DNA of 64,000 bases from Agrobacterium albertimagni AOL15 (GTDB lineage: Bacteria > Pseudomonadota > Alphaproteobacteria > Rhizobiales > Rhizobiaceae), in contig NZ_ALJF01000019.1 of NCBI RefSeq assembly GCF_000300855.1, forward strand, positions 92,679 to 156,678. Reading direction: 5' to 3'. This document shows, in pieces, positions 26,995-36,673 of this stretch. The position numbers and the translations under genes were made by a program. The notes under the pieces were generated by a model. That model was given only the letters and a program-made list of their open reading frames with translations. It had not been told where the DNA came from and ran no database searches. The number at the start of each line of letters is the position of its first letter. The stretch's first letter is position 1.

Positions 26995-28266
26995 TTATGC
27001 GGTCGGCCGCGGCTGCACGAGGATCGCGCGGAAATCGTTGACGTTGGTCAGGGTGGGGCCGGTGACAACCTGCGCGTCCAACGCTGCGAAGAACGAATGG
27101 GCGTCATTTCGTTGCAGAGCGACCTCTGGGTCGCAATGCAGTTCGGCAGCCTTCTTCAGAAGTTCGGGACCGATGACGGCGCCGGCGACTTCGGCGGCAC
27201 CATCGACGCCATCCGTGTCGCAAGCGAGCGCATGGATACCTGCAGCGCCATCCAGAGCCAGTGCAAGCGCCAGACAGAACTCCGCATTGGGTCCGCCAAT
27301 GCCATCGCCGCCTCGGGTAACCGTCAACTCGCCGCCGGAGAGGAGAAGGATCGGCGGATCCCCGGCACGCAGGGAGTGCTGCAAGGTTAGAGCCTCTTTC
27401 GCCTGGACCTCGGCCACCAGCCTCGCCTCCCCTTCCAGGGCATCGCCGAGAATGCGAACATCGCAACCCGCCTCTCGGGCGAGTTCCGCAGCCGCCTCCA
27501 GCGATTGCCGGGGGGCGGCGTAGATGACGTTCTGCACGCGGGCAAGGCGCGGATCGTCGGGCCTGACGACCCCGGAGCCGCGCGCCAATGCCTCGCGAAC
27601 CCCGCCTGGAAGCGCGACCTTCCATTGATCGACGACCGCAAGAGCGTCATCCGGGCGCGATGGATCGCCAACGGTCGGACCGGAGCCGATGAAGGCCGGA
27701 TCGTCTCCCGGCACATCCGAGATCATCAAGGCAAGCAGGTTCGCCGGCCAGGCTGCGGCGGCCAATTGTCCGCCCTTCACCCGGCTCAGATGCTTGCGGA
27801 CCGTATTCATCCGGTCGATCGGCGCCCCTGACGTGAGCAGCGCCTGGTTGACCGCCTGCTTTTCGGCAAGCGAAACGCCCGGCACCGGCTGAACCAGCAG
27901 CGCCGACGCACCGCCCGAGATCAGCGCCAGCACGAAATCGCCTTCGCCGGCACTTTCAACCAGAGCCAGCAGACGCGCCGTCGCATCGAGGCCCGCCTCG
28001 TCTGGAACCGGATGGGCCGCCTCGACGATCTCGATGCCGCGACCCGGCCGGCCATATCCATAGCGCGTGATGACGAGACCTTCGCAAGGACCCCAGACCG
28101 CCTCGACCGCTTCCGCCATCCGCGCGCTCGCCTTGCCCGCGCCGACGACGATCACCCGCCCCTTCGGCTTTTCAGGCAGAAAATCCTTGAGCGACCGCAT
28201 GGGATCCGCCACCTCGACGGCACGGTCGAACAGCTGCCGCAGGAAGACTTCCGGTCGTTCGATCAT
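26995..28266 (-). CDS. Glycerate 2-kinase (GckA/TtuD, MOFRL family)
   Basis: A 423-residue protein of the glycerate kinase family long annotated as hydroxypyruvate reductase TtuD. Typical stretches are GRVIVVGAGKASARMAEAVE, LISGGASALL, NTVRKHLSRVKGGQLA, LALMISDVPGDDPAFIGSGPT and, in the C-terminal MOFRL domain, LLSGGELTVTRGGDGIGGPNAEF and DTDGVDG. It makes 2-phosphoglycerate from glycerate and ATP in tartrate, glyoxylate or serine-cycle related routes. The start MIERPEVFLRQLFD is favoured over an upstream frame of 18 residues. It lies upstream of the peptide-type ABC operon, so a functional link with the imported compound is possible. Confidence 0.88.
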   Translation of the reverse strand: MIERPEVFLRQLFDRAVEVADPMRSLKDFLPEKPKGRVIVVGAGKASARMAEAVEAVWGPCEGLVITRYGYGRPGRGIEIVEAAHPVPDEAGLDATARLLALVESAGEGDFVLALISGGASALLVQPVPGVSLAEKQAVNQALLTSGAPIDRMNTVRKHLSRVKGGQLAAAAWPANLLALMISDVPGDDPAFIGSGPTVGDPSRPDDALAVVDQWKVALPGGVREALARGSGVVRPDDPRLARVQNVIYAAPRQSLEAAAELAREAGCDVRILGDALEGEARLVAEVQAKEALTLQHSLRAGDPPILLLSGGELTVTRGGDGIGGPNAEFCLALALALDGAAGIHALACDTDGVDGAAEVAGAVIGPELLKKAAELHCDPEVALQRNDAHSFFAALDAQVVTGPTLTNVNDFRAILVQPRPTA

Positions 28267-28446
28267 GCACCCGGCCCTCTCGAAGCCTTTCCCGACATAG
28301 CGATTCCGCCACGTCGACATCGCCTCTTGCCGGCGTCCCGCTAGGCACGCCGGTTCTGAGGCTGCGATGCTACCGCCAAACTCCGTCTGGTCGCAACGCT
28401 CTGTCTGTCACAGATCACGCCCCAGGACGGAGAAGGTCTTAGCTGA

Positions 28447-29154
28447 TCAGAACTCCCCTCTACCGGATTCTTCGAGAGGCAGGACCACCATCTGCGATCC
28501 GACCGGAACACGGGAGTGGAGATCGATGATGTCCTGATTAAGCAGGCGAATACATCCAGACGACACGGATTGACCGATCGACCATGCCTCGTTGGTCCCA
28601 TGGATCCGGTAAAGCGTGTCCCGTCCGTTCTGGTAGAGATAGAGAGCGCGCGCACCGAGCGGATTGTCGATACCACCCGGCAGACCCTGGGCGAGCGGGC
28701 CGTAGCGATCCGGCTCGCGAGCAATCATGTTCTGCGTCGGCACCCAACCCGGCCAGCGGGCCTTGCGCTTGATATCGCCTACGCCCTGGAATTCGAGACC
28801 GGCCTTGGCGACACCGATGCCGTAGCGCATCGCCTTGTCGCCCTCCATAACGAGATAGAGGAAGCGAGCATGCGGATCGACCACGATCGTACCGGGCAGA
28901 TAGGATGTGCGATAATTGACGACCTGACGAACATTGCGGGGATCCATCTTCGACACATCGACCGCGGGAATGATCTGTCCACCGTCCTGCAATTCGGCAT
29001 ACATAGCCTGCAGTGCGGGGTCGACCGGCGGCGCAGCCGGCTGTCGCTGCACACCTGTCGTTTGCGAGCAGGCGGTCAGCAACAGTGCAAGGCCCGCTGC
29101 CGCGCATAGGCTTTTCAGGATCCGGACTGCCGGCATCACGTCAAGAAAACTCAT
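28447..29154 (-). CDS. L,D-transpeptidase (YkuD domain) lipoprotein
   Basis: A 235-residue exported protein. A hydrophobic segment ends in the lipobox LLTAC, so Cys29 is probably lipidated and the protein anchored in the periplasm. The YkuD domain spans roughly residues 85-230 and ends with the active-site motif HGTNEAWSIGQSVSSGCIRLLN, with catalytic His and Cys. Such enzymes make 3-3 cross-links in peptidoglycan or attach proteins to it, and Rhizobiales carry many because of polar growth. It appears monocistronic. Confidence 0.9.
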   Translation of the reverse strand: MSFLDVMPAVRILKSLCAAAGLALLLTACSQTTGVQRQPAAPPVDPALQAMYAELQDGGQIIPAVDVSKMDPRNVRQVVNYRTSYLPGTIVVDPHARFLYLVMEGDKAMRYGIGVAKAGLEFQGVGDIKRKARWPGWVPTQNMIAREPDRYGPLAQGLPGGIDNPLGARALYLYQNGRDTLYRIHGTNEAWSIGQSVSSGCIRLLNQDIIDLHSRVPVGSQMVVLPLEESGRGEF

Positions 29155-29266
29155 CTACTTATCGGTCCTTGTCTGCGGGGCGATCTGGCGATGGCGATAT
29201 GAAACGCTTCGCGCGAAATCCCACCGCACTGGGTTTTGGCTGCGCGCCCCTTTCAGAGCCGCATTT

Positions 29267-29289
29267 CCGGCAAGCCTTAAGCTTGCCGG
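29267..29289 (-). terminator. Hairpin in the gap before the transpeptidase gene
   Basis: Perfect 9-base arms CCGGCAAGC / GCTTGCCGG around the loop CTTAA. There is no U-run on either strand. It may be a second termination or RNA-stability structure of the upstream oxidase operon. Confidence 0.4.
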
Positions 29290-29407
29290 ACGAGGCCATA
29301 AAACGACATTTTCTCACGGAGGCGTGATGACAGTGTTTGCCGCTGGGAAAATGGAGACCGAGGAGGCGACAATCGGAAGTGATGGACGCAACGTCATCGT
29401 GCAGCGA

Positions 29408-29443
29408 CGCCATTCACCAAGCCTTGCGACCTGGTGAATGGCG
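29408..29443 (-). terminator. Long hairpin after the molybdenum oxidase operon
   Basis: Perfect 12-base arms CGCCATTCACCA / TGGTGAATGGCG with a 12-base loop, 69-104 bases past the stop of the large subunit gene. There is no U-run, so it is a terminator or 3'-end stabilising structure by position and strength only. Confidence 0.5.
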
Positions 29444-29511
29444 CCTCATTAGGCACGCTCGAAAATACATGGCCGGCATCGATGCCCCACGCGTCCCTTG
29501 ATAGTCCAAGA

Positions 29512-31710
29512 TCAGAAATCGGCGGGCAAATGTCCGATCAACTTGTCCAGCGTGACCGGATAGTCGCGAACCCGGGCACCCGTAGCGTTGTAGATGGCGT
29601 TCGCAATCGCCGCCGATACGCCGCACAAGCCCAGTTCGCCGACACCCTTAGCCTTCATCGGCGAGGACATTGGATCGGTTTCGTCGAGGAAGATCACCTC
29701 TTGGCTCGGAATGTCCGCATGCACGGGCACTTCATATCCGGCGAGATCGTGATTGACGAAAAAGCCCTTCTTCGTATCGACGAAAAGCTCCTCGGAAAGA
29801 GCGGCGCCAATGCCCATGGTCATCGCACCAATGACCTGGCTCCGCGCCGTGATCGGGTTGAGAATGCGGCCGGCGGCGCAAACGGCCAACATGCGCCGAA
29901 TGCGGCATTCCCCGGTGACGACATCGACCCCAACCTCGACGAAATGCGCGCCGAAGGTCGATTGCTGATGGGTCTTGGAGAGGTCACCCCATTCAATCGT
30001 ATCCTCGCCGACGAGACCATCCGGACCGGCAGCGTCCGAGAGCGGGATCGCATGATTGCCCGAGCGAACCTGCCCACCCTCGAATCGAACGTCCTGAGCA
30101 TTGAGACCGAGTTTCTGGATAACGGCCTCGCGCAGCTCGACGCAGGCGGCATAGACGCCGGCCGTCGAACAATTGGCACCGAACTGACCGCCGGAGCCGG
30201 CGGATACCGGAAAACTGGAATCGCCGAGCCGGACGTCGACGTCCTCCACCGTCACCCCCATCATTTCGGCAGCGGTCTGCGCGATGATGGTGTAGCTGCC
30301 TGTGCCGATGTCGGTCATGTCGGTCTCGACGGTAATCCGGCCATCGCTTTCGAGCCGAACCCGGGCACCGGAATCAACCAGCAGATTGTCGCGATAGGCT
30401 GCGGCAACCCCGGTTCCGACAAGCCAGTTACCGTCACGTCGGGCTCCCGGCTGGCCACGATCGCTCCATCCGAAGCGTTCCGCACCGAGGCGCAAACAGC
30501 CGATCAGATCGCGTTTCGAGAAGGGACGATCCGGGTTTTCCGGATCGACCTGTGTGTCGTTGATGACCCTGAAGTCGATAGGATCGATGCCGAGCTTTTC
30601 GGCCATCTCGTCCATGGCAATTTCGAGCGCCATCAGACCCGGCGCTTCGCCCGGCGCGCGCATCGCATTGCCCTCGGGCAGGTCGAGCGAGGCCAGACGC
30701 ATGGCGGTCATGCGGTTTTCGCCCGCATAAAGAAGTCGCGTCTGGTTGACCGCCGTTTCGAGACTTCCCTCCGGCAGGTTGCCGGACCAGCTCTGATGCG
30801 CGATCGCCTCGATCTTGCCGTCGGTGTCGGCACCGATCCGGATGCGCTGGATCGTCGCCGGTCGGTGGGTGGTGTTGTTCATGATCAACGGCCTCGGCAG
30901 GGAAACCTTGACCGCGCACCGGGCAGCCTTGGCACCCAGCGCGGCAAGCACCGCATCCGCCCTGAGAAACAGCTTGCCGCCGAAGCCACCGCCGATGAAG
31001 GGCGACATCAGCCGGATCTTGTCCTTGTCCATGCCAAGGAAGGTCGCAAGATCCGTCCGCCACCAGTCGATCATCTGGCTCGAGGTCCAGATCTTCAGTT
31101 CGTCGCCGTCCCAGACCGCCATCGAGGCATGCGGCTCCATCGCCGCATGCGACTGGTCTGGCGTGCTGTAGTCGGCATCGAGCGTCACAGACGCCCGAGC
31201 ATAGGCGTCATCGAAGTCGCCGAAGGCAGTGTCCGACTTCTCATCTTCCGAAGGCTTTTCTGCCGTTTTGATGGCCTCGGCCAGATCGAAAGACCCTTCC
31301 TCGCGCTCGTACGACACATCGATCAGCGAAGCCGCCGCCCGCGCCTGTTCGAATGTCTCGGCAACGACAAGCGCGATTGCCTGATGATAATGCTGCACGA
31401 CATCTCCGCCGAAGAGCGTCGCCGTATTGTGGTCACCCTTCTCGTGCTCCCCGACATCAAGTGTGGTGACCACCGCAAGAACGCCGGGTGCCTGCCGGGC
31501 GCTCTCGCTGTCGATGGAGAGGATACGCCCCTTGGCAATGCCGGCCGCCACCGGATAGCCATAGGCGACGTCAAAGCCGAGATCCCAATGCTCATAGGCA
31601 TAGTTGGCGCGACCCGTCGTCTTGAGCTCGCCGTCGATCCGTCGGGTGGGTCGGCCGACCACCGTCAGATTGTCGATGGGGTTGGTCGTTTCTGGCCTGT
31701 CGAACTTCAT
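29512..31710 (-). CDS. Molybdenum-cofactor subunit of aldehyde/xanthine oxidase family (PaoC/YagR-like)
   Basis: A 732-residue large subunit of a xanthine-oxidase-family hydroxylase. Cofactor contacts are visible in [24 protein letters not shown] and [18 protein letters not shown]. The catalytic Glu lies in the C-terminal motif [39 protein letters not shown] is also conserved. It is the last gene of a three-gene operon with 4-base overlaps; with the FAD and 2Fe-2S subunits it would oxidise aldehydes or N-heterocycles. The order (2Fe-2S, FAD, Mo) and sequence style match E. coli PaoABC (YagTSR). Confidence 0.9.
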   Translation of the reverse strand: MKFDRPETTNPIDNLTVVGRPTRRIDGELKTTGRANYAYEHWDLGFDVAYGYPVAAGIAKGRILSIDSESARQAPGVLAVVTTLDVGEHEKGDHNTATLFGGDVVQHYHQAIALVVAETFEQARAAASLIDVSYEREEGSFDLAEAIKTAEKPSEDEKSDTAFGDFDDAYARASVTLDADYSTPDQSHAAMEPHASMAVWDGDELKIWTSSQMIDWWRTDLATFLGMDKDKIRLMSPFIGGGFGGKLFLRADAVLAALGAKAARCAVKVSLPRPLIMNNTTHRPATIQRIRIGADTDGKIEAIAHQSWSGNLPEGSLETAVNQTRLLYAGENRMTAMRLASLDLPEGNAMRAPGEAPGLMALEIAMDEMAEKLGIDPIDFRVINDTQVDPENPDRPFSKRDLIGCLRLGAERFGWSDRGQPGARRDGNWLVGTGVAAAYRDNLLVDSGARVRLESDGRITVETDMTDIGTGSYTIIAQTAAEMMGVTVEDVDVRLGDSSFPVSAGSGGQFGANCSTAGVYAACVELREAVIQKLGLNAQDVRFEGGQVRSGNHAIPLSDAAGPDGLVGEDTIEWGDLSKTHQQSTFGAHFVEVGVDVVTGECRIRRMLAVCAAGRILNPITARSQVIGAMTMGIGAALSEELFVDTKKGFFVNHDLAGYEVPVHADIPSQEVIFLDETDPMSSPMKAKGVGELGLCGVSAAIANAIYNATGARVRDYPVTLDKLIGHLPADF

Positions 31711-32666
31711 GAGCTTTTATCCTTGGCTTGCGCAATGACAGCGCTCAGCAAGCGCTCCACCAGAGCGAGCTTGAAACGGTTCTGATCAGTCGGTCGGGCG
31801 TCAGCGAGCAAGACTGCCGCCGTTGCTCGAGCACCGTTCGGCAGTTCTGCCTCCGCATCTTCGATCCGCCACGGTTTGTGCGCGACGCCCCCCACAGCGA
31901 TCCGGCCCGTACCATCGGGCTGGACCACGGCAGCGACAGACACGAGCGCGAAGGCATAGGATGCGCGGTCGCGGACCTTGCGGTAGATCTGGGTGCCGCC
32001 AATCGGTGGCGGCAGACAGACTGCCGTGATGATCTCGCCCTGCTTCAGGACCGTTTCGACATGCGGCGTGTCTCCCGGCAGACGGTGGAAATCGGTCAGC
32101 GGAATGGCCCGGCGGCTGCCATCGGCCTTCACAGTCTCGACGACCGCATCAAGCGCGCGCATCGCAACCGCCATGTCGCTGGGATGGGTCGCGATGCAGG
32201 CGTCGCTCACCCCGAGGACCGCATGCTGCCGACTGAAACCGCCAATGGCGGAACATCCGCTGCCCGGCTGCCGCTTGTTGCAGGGTTGATTGGTGTCGTA
32301 GAAGTAGGGACAGCGGGTCCGCTGCAGCAGGTTTCCGCCGGTCGTGGCGCGATTGCGCAATTGTCCGGACGCTCCGGAAAGCAGCGCTCGTGCCAGCAGC
32401 GGATAGTCTCGACGGACAATCTCATGGGCGGCCAGATCGGTATTGCGCACCATGGCGCCGATCCGCAGACCTCCTTCGGCCGTCGGTTCGATCTCGTTAA
32501 ACTCAAGCCCGTTGACATCGATCAGATGCGTCGGCGTCTCGATTTCGAGCTTCATCAGATCCAGAAGATTGGTGCCGCCGGCGATGAACTTGGCGTCAGG
32601 ATTGGAGGCGGCAATCTGCGCTGCCGCTTCGGCCGAGGCCGCGCGTTCGTAAGTGAAAGCTTTCAT
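31707..32666 (-). CDS. FAD subunit of aldehyde/xanthine oxidase family (PaoB/YagS-like)
   Basis: A 319-residue CO-dehydrogenase-type FAD subunit. FAD contacts include [19 protein letters not shown] and [15 protein letters not shown]. As in PaoB, it has a cysteine-rich insertion ([20 protein letters not shown], then [14 protein letters not shown]), where E. coli PaoB binds an extra 4Fe-4S cluster. This distinguishes it from ordinary xanthine dehydrogenase FAD subunits. It overlaps both neighbouring genes by 4 bases. Confidence 0.9.
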   Translation of the reverse strand: MKAFTYERAASAEAAAQIAASNPDAKFIAGGTNLLDLMKLEIETPTHLIDVNGLEFNEIEPTAEGGLRIGAMVRNTDLAAHEIVRRDYPLLARALLSGASGQLRNRATTGGNLLQRTRCPYFYDTNQPCNKRQPGSGCSAIGGFSRQHAVLGVSDACIATHPSDMAVAMRALDAVVETVKADGSRRAIPLTDFHRLPGDTPHVETVLKQGEIITAVCLPPPIGGTQIYRKVRDRASYAFALVSVAAVVQPDGTGRIAVGGVAHKPWRIEDAEAELPNGARATAAVLLADARPTDQNRFKLALVERLLSAVIAQAKDKSS

Positions 32667-33181
32667 GAGCGTGTTTCCGCGACCTCGGTAATGGCATCGA
32701 CGATGTTGGAATAGGCACCGCAGCGACAGATGTTTCCACTCATCCGCTCGCGGATCTCCTCGGCGGTCGGTCGTGCCTTGTTCATCAGGTCATCGGTAAC
32801 GTGGCTGGGGATGTCGGCCGCGATCTCTTCGAGCATCGCGACGGAGGAACAGATCTGGCCGGGCGTGCAGTAACCACACTGGAAACCGTCATGCTTCACG
32901 AAAGCGGCCTGCATCGGGTGCAGATCGCCGGGTGCGCCCAGCCCCTCGATCGTGGTGACTTCAGCACCCTCGTTCATGACGGCGAGTGTCAGGCATGAAT
33001 TGACCCGACGTCCGTCAACGATGACGGTGCAGGCGCCGCACTGGCCATGGTCGCAGCCCTTCTTCGTTCCCGTGAGCTTCAGGTGTTCCCGCAATGCATC
33101 GAGCAGCGTTGTCCGGTTGTCGACGTGGATCTCGCGCGATGTCCGGTTCACAGTCAGGCGAACCTTGCTACTCTCATTCAT
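32663..33181 (-). CDS. 2Fe-2S subunit of aldehyde/xanthine oxidase family (PaoA/YagT-like)
   Basis: A 172-residue iron-sulfur subunit with two 2Fe-2S clusters. The plant-type cluster motif is [20 protein letters not shown] plus a later Cys (NSCL). The C-terminal cluster motif is [13 protein letters not shown] with [12 protein letters not shown]. The ATG at 33181 is preceded by GAGGTGA and starts straight into the ferredoxin fold. Unlike E. coli PaoA it has no Tat signal, and a longer frame of 65 residues upstream shows none either, so the complex is probably cytoplasmic. First gene of its operon. Confidence 0.9.
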   Translation of the reverse strand: MNESSKVRLTVNRTSREIHVDNRTTLLDALREHLKLTGTKKGCDHGQCGACTVIVDGRRVNSCLTLAVMNEGAEVTTIEGLGAPGDLHPMQAAFVKHDGFQCGYCTPGQICSSVAMLEEIAADIPSHVTDDLMNKARPTAEEIRERMSGNICRCGAYSNIVDAITEVAETRS

Positions 33182-33557
33182 CAACTCACCTCGTTGTCGA
33201 GCCCTGCCGCAGGGACCGGTTTGGGCCATCCGACCCGCTGATTCTATGCCGCGCACTGGAAAACAAAGGAGGCCGACCTTCCGCCACCATAGGGCCGAAC
33301 CCGACCAGCTTTTGCCTGGCCCAAGTCTGCAAAAGCCGCCCAGCCCTACTTTGTTCCAGTGGCAGCGATCGGGCAAACAACTCCGGGCTCATGGAACAGA
33401 GTCTGAAACCTGTCTCGGAACAGGCGCGCACCCAGCGCCTGGGTGCACCTCGCTCGAGCCTCCTCAACACCGCTCGTCGGAACGACAAGCGCGCGACAAG
33501 TGCCACGCTGGAATGGAGAGATCAGTGGCCACCCTCTCAAGGGTGAGGTCGAGACCT
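33182..33557. other. 376-base gap between oxidase operon and methyltransferase gene
   Basis: No gene is supported. It contains a hairpin with 8-base arms GCACCCAG / CTGGGTGC (33428-33446) and a smaller one (CACCCT / AGGGTG) just past the methyltransferase stop. The promoter of the oxidase operon must lie near 33200-33260, but I see no clear -35/-10 pair. Confidence 0.55.
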
Positions 33558-34232
33558 TCATGCAGTCATGACCCAGCCGCGAAATGAGAAGGCGGCATAG
33601 AATAGGGCCGGCTCTCTGAAACCCGCCTGCCGGTACAAATCGACCTCTTCCTCGATCGAGAAAAGCGGCAGCCGCTCTGCCATGGCTTTTGCCGACGCTG
33701 CGGCTTGCGGGGCGGTGCAGCCGGGCCCGCCTGCAAAGGCTGCGGACCGCGCCAGCCAGACCTCTTTTTGTCTGCCAACGGCCGCGTGATGAGCCGCAAC
33801 GAAATGGCTGCCGGGCTTCAATCTTTCGCGGATCTGCTGCAGCGTGTGCAGTCGTTCAGACCGGTTCAGGAAATGCAGCGTCAGGAGACACACGGCCCCG
33901 TCGAACGGACCGGTTGGTGCATCTACCGCCGTGCCAACGATCAACTCTGTCCGATCGACATAGTCCCTGGTCGTCTGCCCGGCGACGTCGAGCATGGCCG
34001 CCGAAGGGTCGACGCCGGCAAATCGCCAGTCCGGTCGCGCCGCTGCCATGGCCTGGATCTCCAGGCCGCCCCCGGCACCGACGACGAGAACCCGCGCAGC
34101 CCCTGCCGCCTGTTCAGACAGGAGCTGTGTCGTCATCTTGTGGAGATCAGACAGGCCCGGAACCTTGCGCGGCGTTTCCAGGACGTAGGCAGCGACGGCA
34201 GGATCCTGGAACGAAGTGTGATTGCCGGTCAT
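33558..34232 (-). CDS. SAM-dependent methyltransferase (class I)
   Basis: A 224-residue Rossmann-fold methyltransferase. Motif I is RVLVVGAGGGLEIQAMA, followed by FAGVDPSAAMLDVA (acidic loop, motif II) and GAVCLLTLHFL (motif IV region). The start MTGNHTSFQDP is preferred; an upstream ATG adds eleven residues. It is divergent from an Rrf2-type regulator across 109 bases carrying an inverted repeat. Rrf2 (YwnA-like) regulators often sit next to small methyltransferases or reductases used against reactive compounds. The methyl acceptor is unknown. Confidence 0.82.
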   Translation of the reverse strand: MTGNHTSFQDPAVAAYVLETPRKVPGLSDLHKMTTQLLSEQAAGAARVLVVGAGGGLEIQAMAAARPDWRFAGVDPSAAMLDVAGQTTRDYVDRTELIVGTAVDAPTGPFDGAVCLLTLHFLNRSERLHTLQQIRERLKPGSHFVAAHHAAVGRQKEVWLARSAAFAGGPGCTAPQAAASAKAMAERLPLFSIEEEVDLYRQAGFREPALFYAAFSFRGWVMTA

Positions 34233-34283
34233 GGATTGTCCATTATGTATCAGTTGAAGATGCATAACACGTCATGGCATCAC

Positions 34284-34300
34284 GTATCAACTAGTGATAC
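34284..34300. promoter_or_regulatory. Inverted repeat between the Rrf2 regulator and methyltransferase
   Basis: GTATCA-ACTAG-TGATAC is a perfect 6-base inverted repeat with a 5-base spacer, flanked by TCAC and ATGA, which extend the symmetry by three more bases. A further TGTATCAGTTGA lies at 34247-34258, near the methyltransferase start. Position between the divergent genes makes it the likely binding site of the Rrf2-type regulator. Confidence 0.6.
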
Positions 34301-34341
34301 ATGATATGAGAGAGGCTGGGCGGCGGAGTGCAGAGAAGACG

Positions 34342-34809
34342 ATGAACAGGGATACGAGGCTCTCGGACGTGCTGCATGTCCTGCTGCACATGGCGCAGGT
34401 GAAGGACCCTCTGACATCGGAGGTTCTTGCGCGAAGCATGGGCACAAACCCGGCCGTCCTGCGCAGGACAATGGCTGGATTGCGCCGGGCCGGCCATGTG
34501 AGATCTGGCAAGGGGCATGGCGGCGGTTGGCAACTTGCACGCCCGCTCGACAGGATCACCTTGCTCGCCGTTTATGAAGCTCTCGACAAGCCGACGCTCT
34601 TTGCCATCGGCTCTCGCAGCAAACACCCCGACTGCAGGATCGAAAGAGCCGTCAACGCAACACTTGCGGGCGCCATGCAGCGCGCCGAAACCCTGCTTCT
34701 GGACCGATTTGGTGAAGTCACGCTGGATCAGTTGATGCCGGAAGGCCTCACCGCTCTGGCAGTGGACTGCGGGAGTAAGACGGCCCCCGATCGGGGCCTG
34801 AGCGGGTAA
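34342..34809 (+). CDS. Rrf2-family transcriptional regulator (YwnA-like)
   Basis: A 155-residue winged-helix protein of the Rrf2 family. The HTH reads LTSEVLARSMGTNPAVLRRTMAGLRRAGHVRSGKGHGGGWQLARP, where the GGGW wing is diagnostic. The three-cysteine Fe-S motif of IscR is absent: only single Cys residues in HPDCRIE and VDCGS remain, so it is not a cluster sensor of the IscR kind. The start MNRDTRLSDV is where the family begins. Divergent from the methyltransferase gene it probably controls. Confidence 0.87.
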   Translation: MNRDTRLSDVLHVLLHMAQVKDPLTSEVLARSMGTNPAVLRRTMAGLRRAGHVRSGKGHGGGWQLARPLDRITLLAVYEALDKPTLFAIGSRSKHPDCRIERAVNATLAGAMQRAETLLLDRFGEVTLDQLMPEGLTALAVDCGSKTAPDRGLSG

Positions 34810-34825
34810 TCGTAAACTTGCTTCT

Positions 34826-35770
34826 TCACACTGTTCCGAAGTCGGATACTGCGGCAAGCGACATCCGGTGCGTCGCATTTTCCGCATAGGCTGATGGCGC
34901 CATGCCGACAAAGCGGCTGAAGGCCGTGCTGAAGGCGCTCGCAGAGCGATAGCCAACACGCTCGGCAACCTCCTGAAGCCCGAGATCGCCGCGACGCATC
35001 AGCAGATGTTTTGCAAGGCTCATGCGCCAGATGATCAGATATTCCCTGGGCGATACGCCGATCGTCCGGCGAAATCGATCGAAGAAAACCGATCGGGAGA
35101 GCGCGGCTTCGCGGGCCATTTCGTCAACCGTCCAGTCTTTCGTCGGCTCCGCATGCAACAAGCGAAGTGTGCTCGAAAGCCGCGGGTCGCCAAGACCGCG
35201 CAAAACGCCAAGCGGAGCCGCCTCCCCGGCCACCGATCGCAGCGCTTCGAGGAGCATCACTTCAAGCAGTCGCGCAAGGATAGACCCACGCACGGGCCTG
35301 TCTGCCAAGGCCTCCTCCGTCACGAGCTGAACGAGGGTCGTCAGCCGCCGCTCGTTCCTCAGGTGCACAAGTTGCGGCAGCAGGCGGATCAACAATGCCG
35401 AATCCGGCGAGGCAAATCCGAAATGGCCGACAAGAAGCCGGGCATTGACGATACCCTCCGGATTTCCGTGCCGTGTTTCGCCGGGCAGCATCGTGACGGT
35501 GAGTGGGTCCACATCGTCATCCTGGTCCCCGGCCATATCCGACATGGTGAAGCCGAAAGCCGCAGGGATCAGGACGAAGTCACCGGTCCTCAGGGTAATC
35601 GGCGCATGGCCCTGAACCTCCAGAAGCGCCGAACCTTCCAGCATCGCGCAGTAGAACGGCTGACCATAGTCTTCTCGTTCGACACGCCAGCGGCCAGCGC
35701 CGCTGACGACCTTCGCCCGCAGCCCTTCCGGCTGCAGAAGCTCGACCATTTCGGACAAGGGGTCGGCCAT
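34826..35770 (-). CDS. AraC-family regulator with N-terminal cupin
   Basis: A 314-residue regulator. An N-terminal cupin_6-type ligand domain (residues 1 to about 170; PFYCAMLEGSALLEVQG, GDFVLIPAAFGFTMSD) is followed by two HTH motifs (WTVDEMAREAALSRSVFFDRF and LGLQEVAERVGYRSASAFS) and the AraC-family end FSRFVGMAPSAYAE. The start MADPLSEM is supported by AGGAG 6-7 bases upstream. It is divergent from a short-chain dehydrogenase gene across 92 bases, a common arrangement for AraC regulators of reductases. Confidence 0.9.
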   Translation of the reverse strand: MADPLSEMVELLQPEGLRAKVVSGAGRWRVEREDYGQPFYCAMLEGSALLEVQGHAPITLRTGDFVLIPAAFGFTMSDMAGDQDDDVDPLTVTMLPGETRHGNPEGIVNARLLVGHFGFASPDSALLIRLLPQLVHLRNERRLTTLVQLVTEEALADRPVRGSILARLLEVMLLEALRSVAGEAAPLGVLRGLGDPRLSSTLRLLHAEPTKDWTVDEMAREAALSRSVFFDRFRRTIGVSPREYLIIWRMSLAKHLLMRRGDLGLQEVAERVGYRSASAFSTAFSRFVGMAPSAYAENATHRMSLAAVSDFGTV

Positions 35771-35862
35771 TCCGGACTCCTGATAACGATATTGAGACAA
35801 TACATTATATAAAATTCTGGCGTGACGGATAGAGTTTGGGTGTGCATTGAAAAGGATTGATC

Positions 35863-36609
35863 ATGAAAACTGTTCTTATCACCGGCTCATCTTCAGGCTT
35901 CGGGCTGGAGATCGCCCGGCAATTTCTCGACCGCGGCTGGAAGGTCGTCGCCACCATGCGAAAGCCGGACCCGGCCCTGCTCCCCGATTCGGAACACCTC
36001 CGTATCCTGCCGCTCGATGTGACGAACGGCGAGAGCGTCGCTGCCGCCGTCGAGGCTGCCGGCCCGATCGACGTGCTCGTCAACAATGCCGGGATCGGCT
36101 GGATGAACGCATTCGAAGGCACGCCCATCGATCTCGCCAGGGAGCTGTTTGAAACGAACACAATTGGCCTGATGCGCGTGACGCAGGCGGTCCTGCCGAA
36201 CATGCGCGAAAACGGCGGCGGCGTTGTCGTTAACGTCAGTTCGTCGGTGACCCTGCGCTCGCTCCCTCTCCTGTCGGTCTACACCGCGACCAAGGCTGCC
36301 GTGAACGCCTTCGGCGCGTCCCTCGCAATTGAACTGGAGCCATTCGGGATCAGGGTGAAGACGGTGCTGCCCGGGTCAGCCCCGACGACCAGCTTCGGAT
36401 CGTCCGCACGCGCGAAGATTGAGGCCATGGGCGGATTTCATCCGGCCTACGCCGACTTCGTCAACCGGGTGCTCGACGGACACCGGCAGAGCCAGGGTCC
36501 GAAAACCCAGACTTCCGACGTCGTAGAAGCCGTCTGGCGGGCGGCGACCGATACCGACTGCCCGCCGCTCCTGCCCGCCGGCGCTGACGCAGTCGCTTGG
36601 GCAGGCTGA
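35863..36609 (+). CDS. Short-chain dehydrogenase/reductase (SDR)
   Basis: A 248-residue classical SDR. The cofactor motif is TGSSSGFGLEIA, then NNAGIG, the catalytic Ser in NVSSSV, and the YxxxK motif YTATKAAV. The Asp/Lys pattern after the first strand (RKP) favours NADPH. The start ATG at 35863 has AAAGGA 6 bases upstream; a TTG two codons earlier is less likely. It is divergent from the AraC gene. The substrate is unknown. Confidence 0.9.
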   Translation: MKTVLITGSSSGFGLEIARQFLDRGWKVVATMRKPDPALLPDSEHLRILPLDVTNGESVAAAVEAAGPIDVLVNNAGIGWMNAFEGTPIDLARELFETNTIGLMRVTQAVLPNMRENGGGVVVNVSSSVTLRSLPLLSVYTATKAAVNAFGASLAIELEPFGIRVKTVLPGSAPTTSFGSSARAKIEAMGGFHPAYADFVNRVLDGHRQSQGPKTQTSDVVEAVWRAATDTDCPPLLPAGADAVAWAG

Positions 36610-36620
36610 TCGTGGAGAAT

Positions 36621-36645
36621 GGTGGCGGCCGACACGACCGCCACC
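36621..36645. terminator. Hairpin between convergent SDR and hydrolase genes
   Basis: Perfect 8-base arms GGTGGCGG / CCGCCACC with a 9-base loop, 12 bases past the SDR stop and 29 past the hydrolase stop on the other strand. Position suggests a shared bidirectional end; there is no clear U-run. Confidence 0.5.
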
Positions 36646-36673
36646 GACTGCCAGACCCTGGATCCGCTTCAAC

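Larger units (their letters stand above)
29155..29511. other. 357-base gap between molybdenum oxidase operon and transpeptidase gene
   Basis: No gene is convincing here. Two perfect hairpins (listed separately) lie between the stop of the molybdenum oxidase large subunit and the transpeptidase start, both on the transcript side of the oxidase operon. The rest must hold the transpeptidase promoter, which I cannot place reliably. Confidence 0.6.

Noticed and set aside
29434..31785. A 783-codon plus-strand frame opposite the molybdenum oxidase large subunit
   Set aside because: Its translation has no family features, while the minus-strand frame carries all cofactor motifs and operon overlaps.
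34782..34798. GGCCCC/GGGGCC hairpin as terminator of the Rrf2 gene
   Set aside because: It lies inside the last codons of the gene with no U-run, so it may simply be coding sequence.
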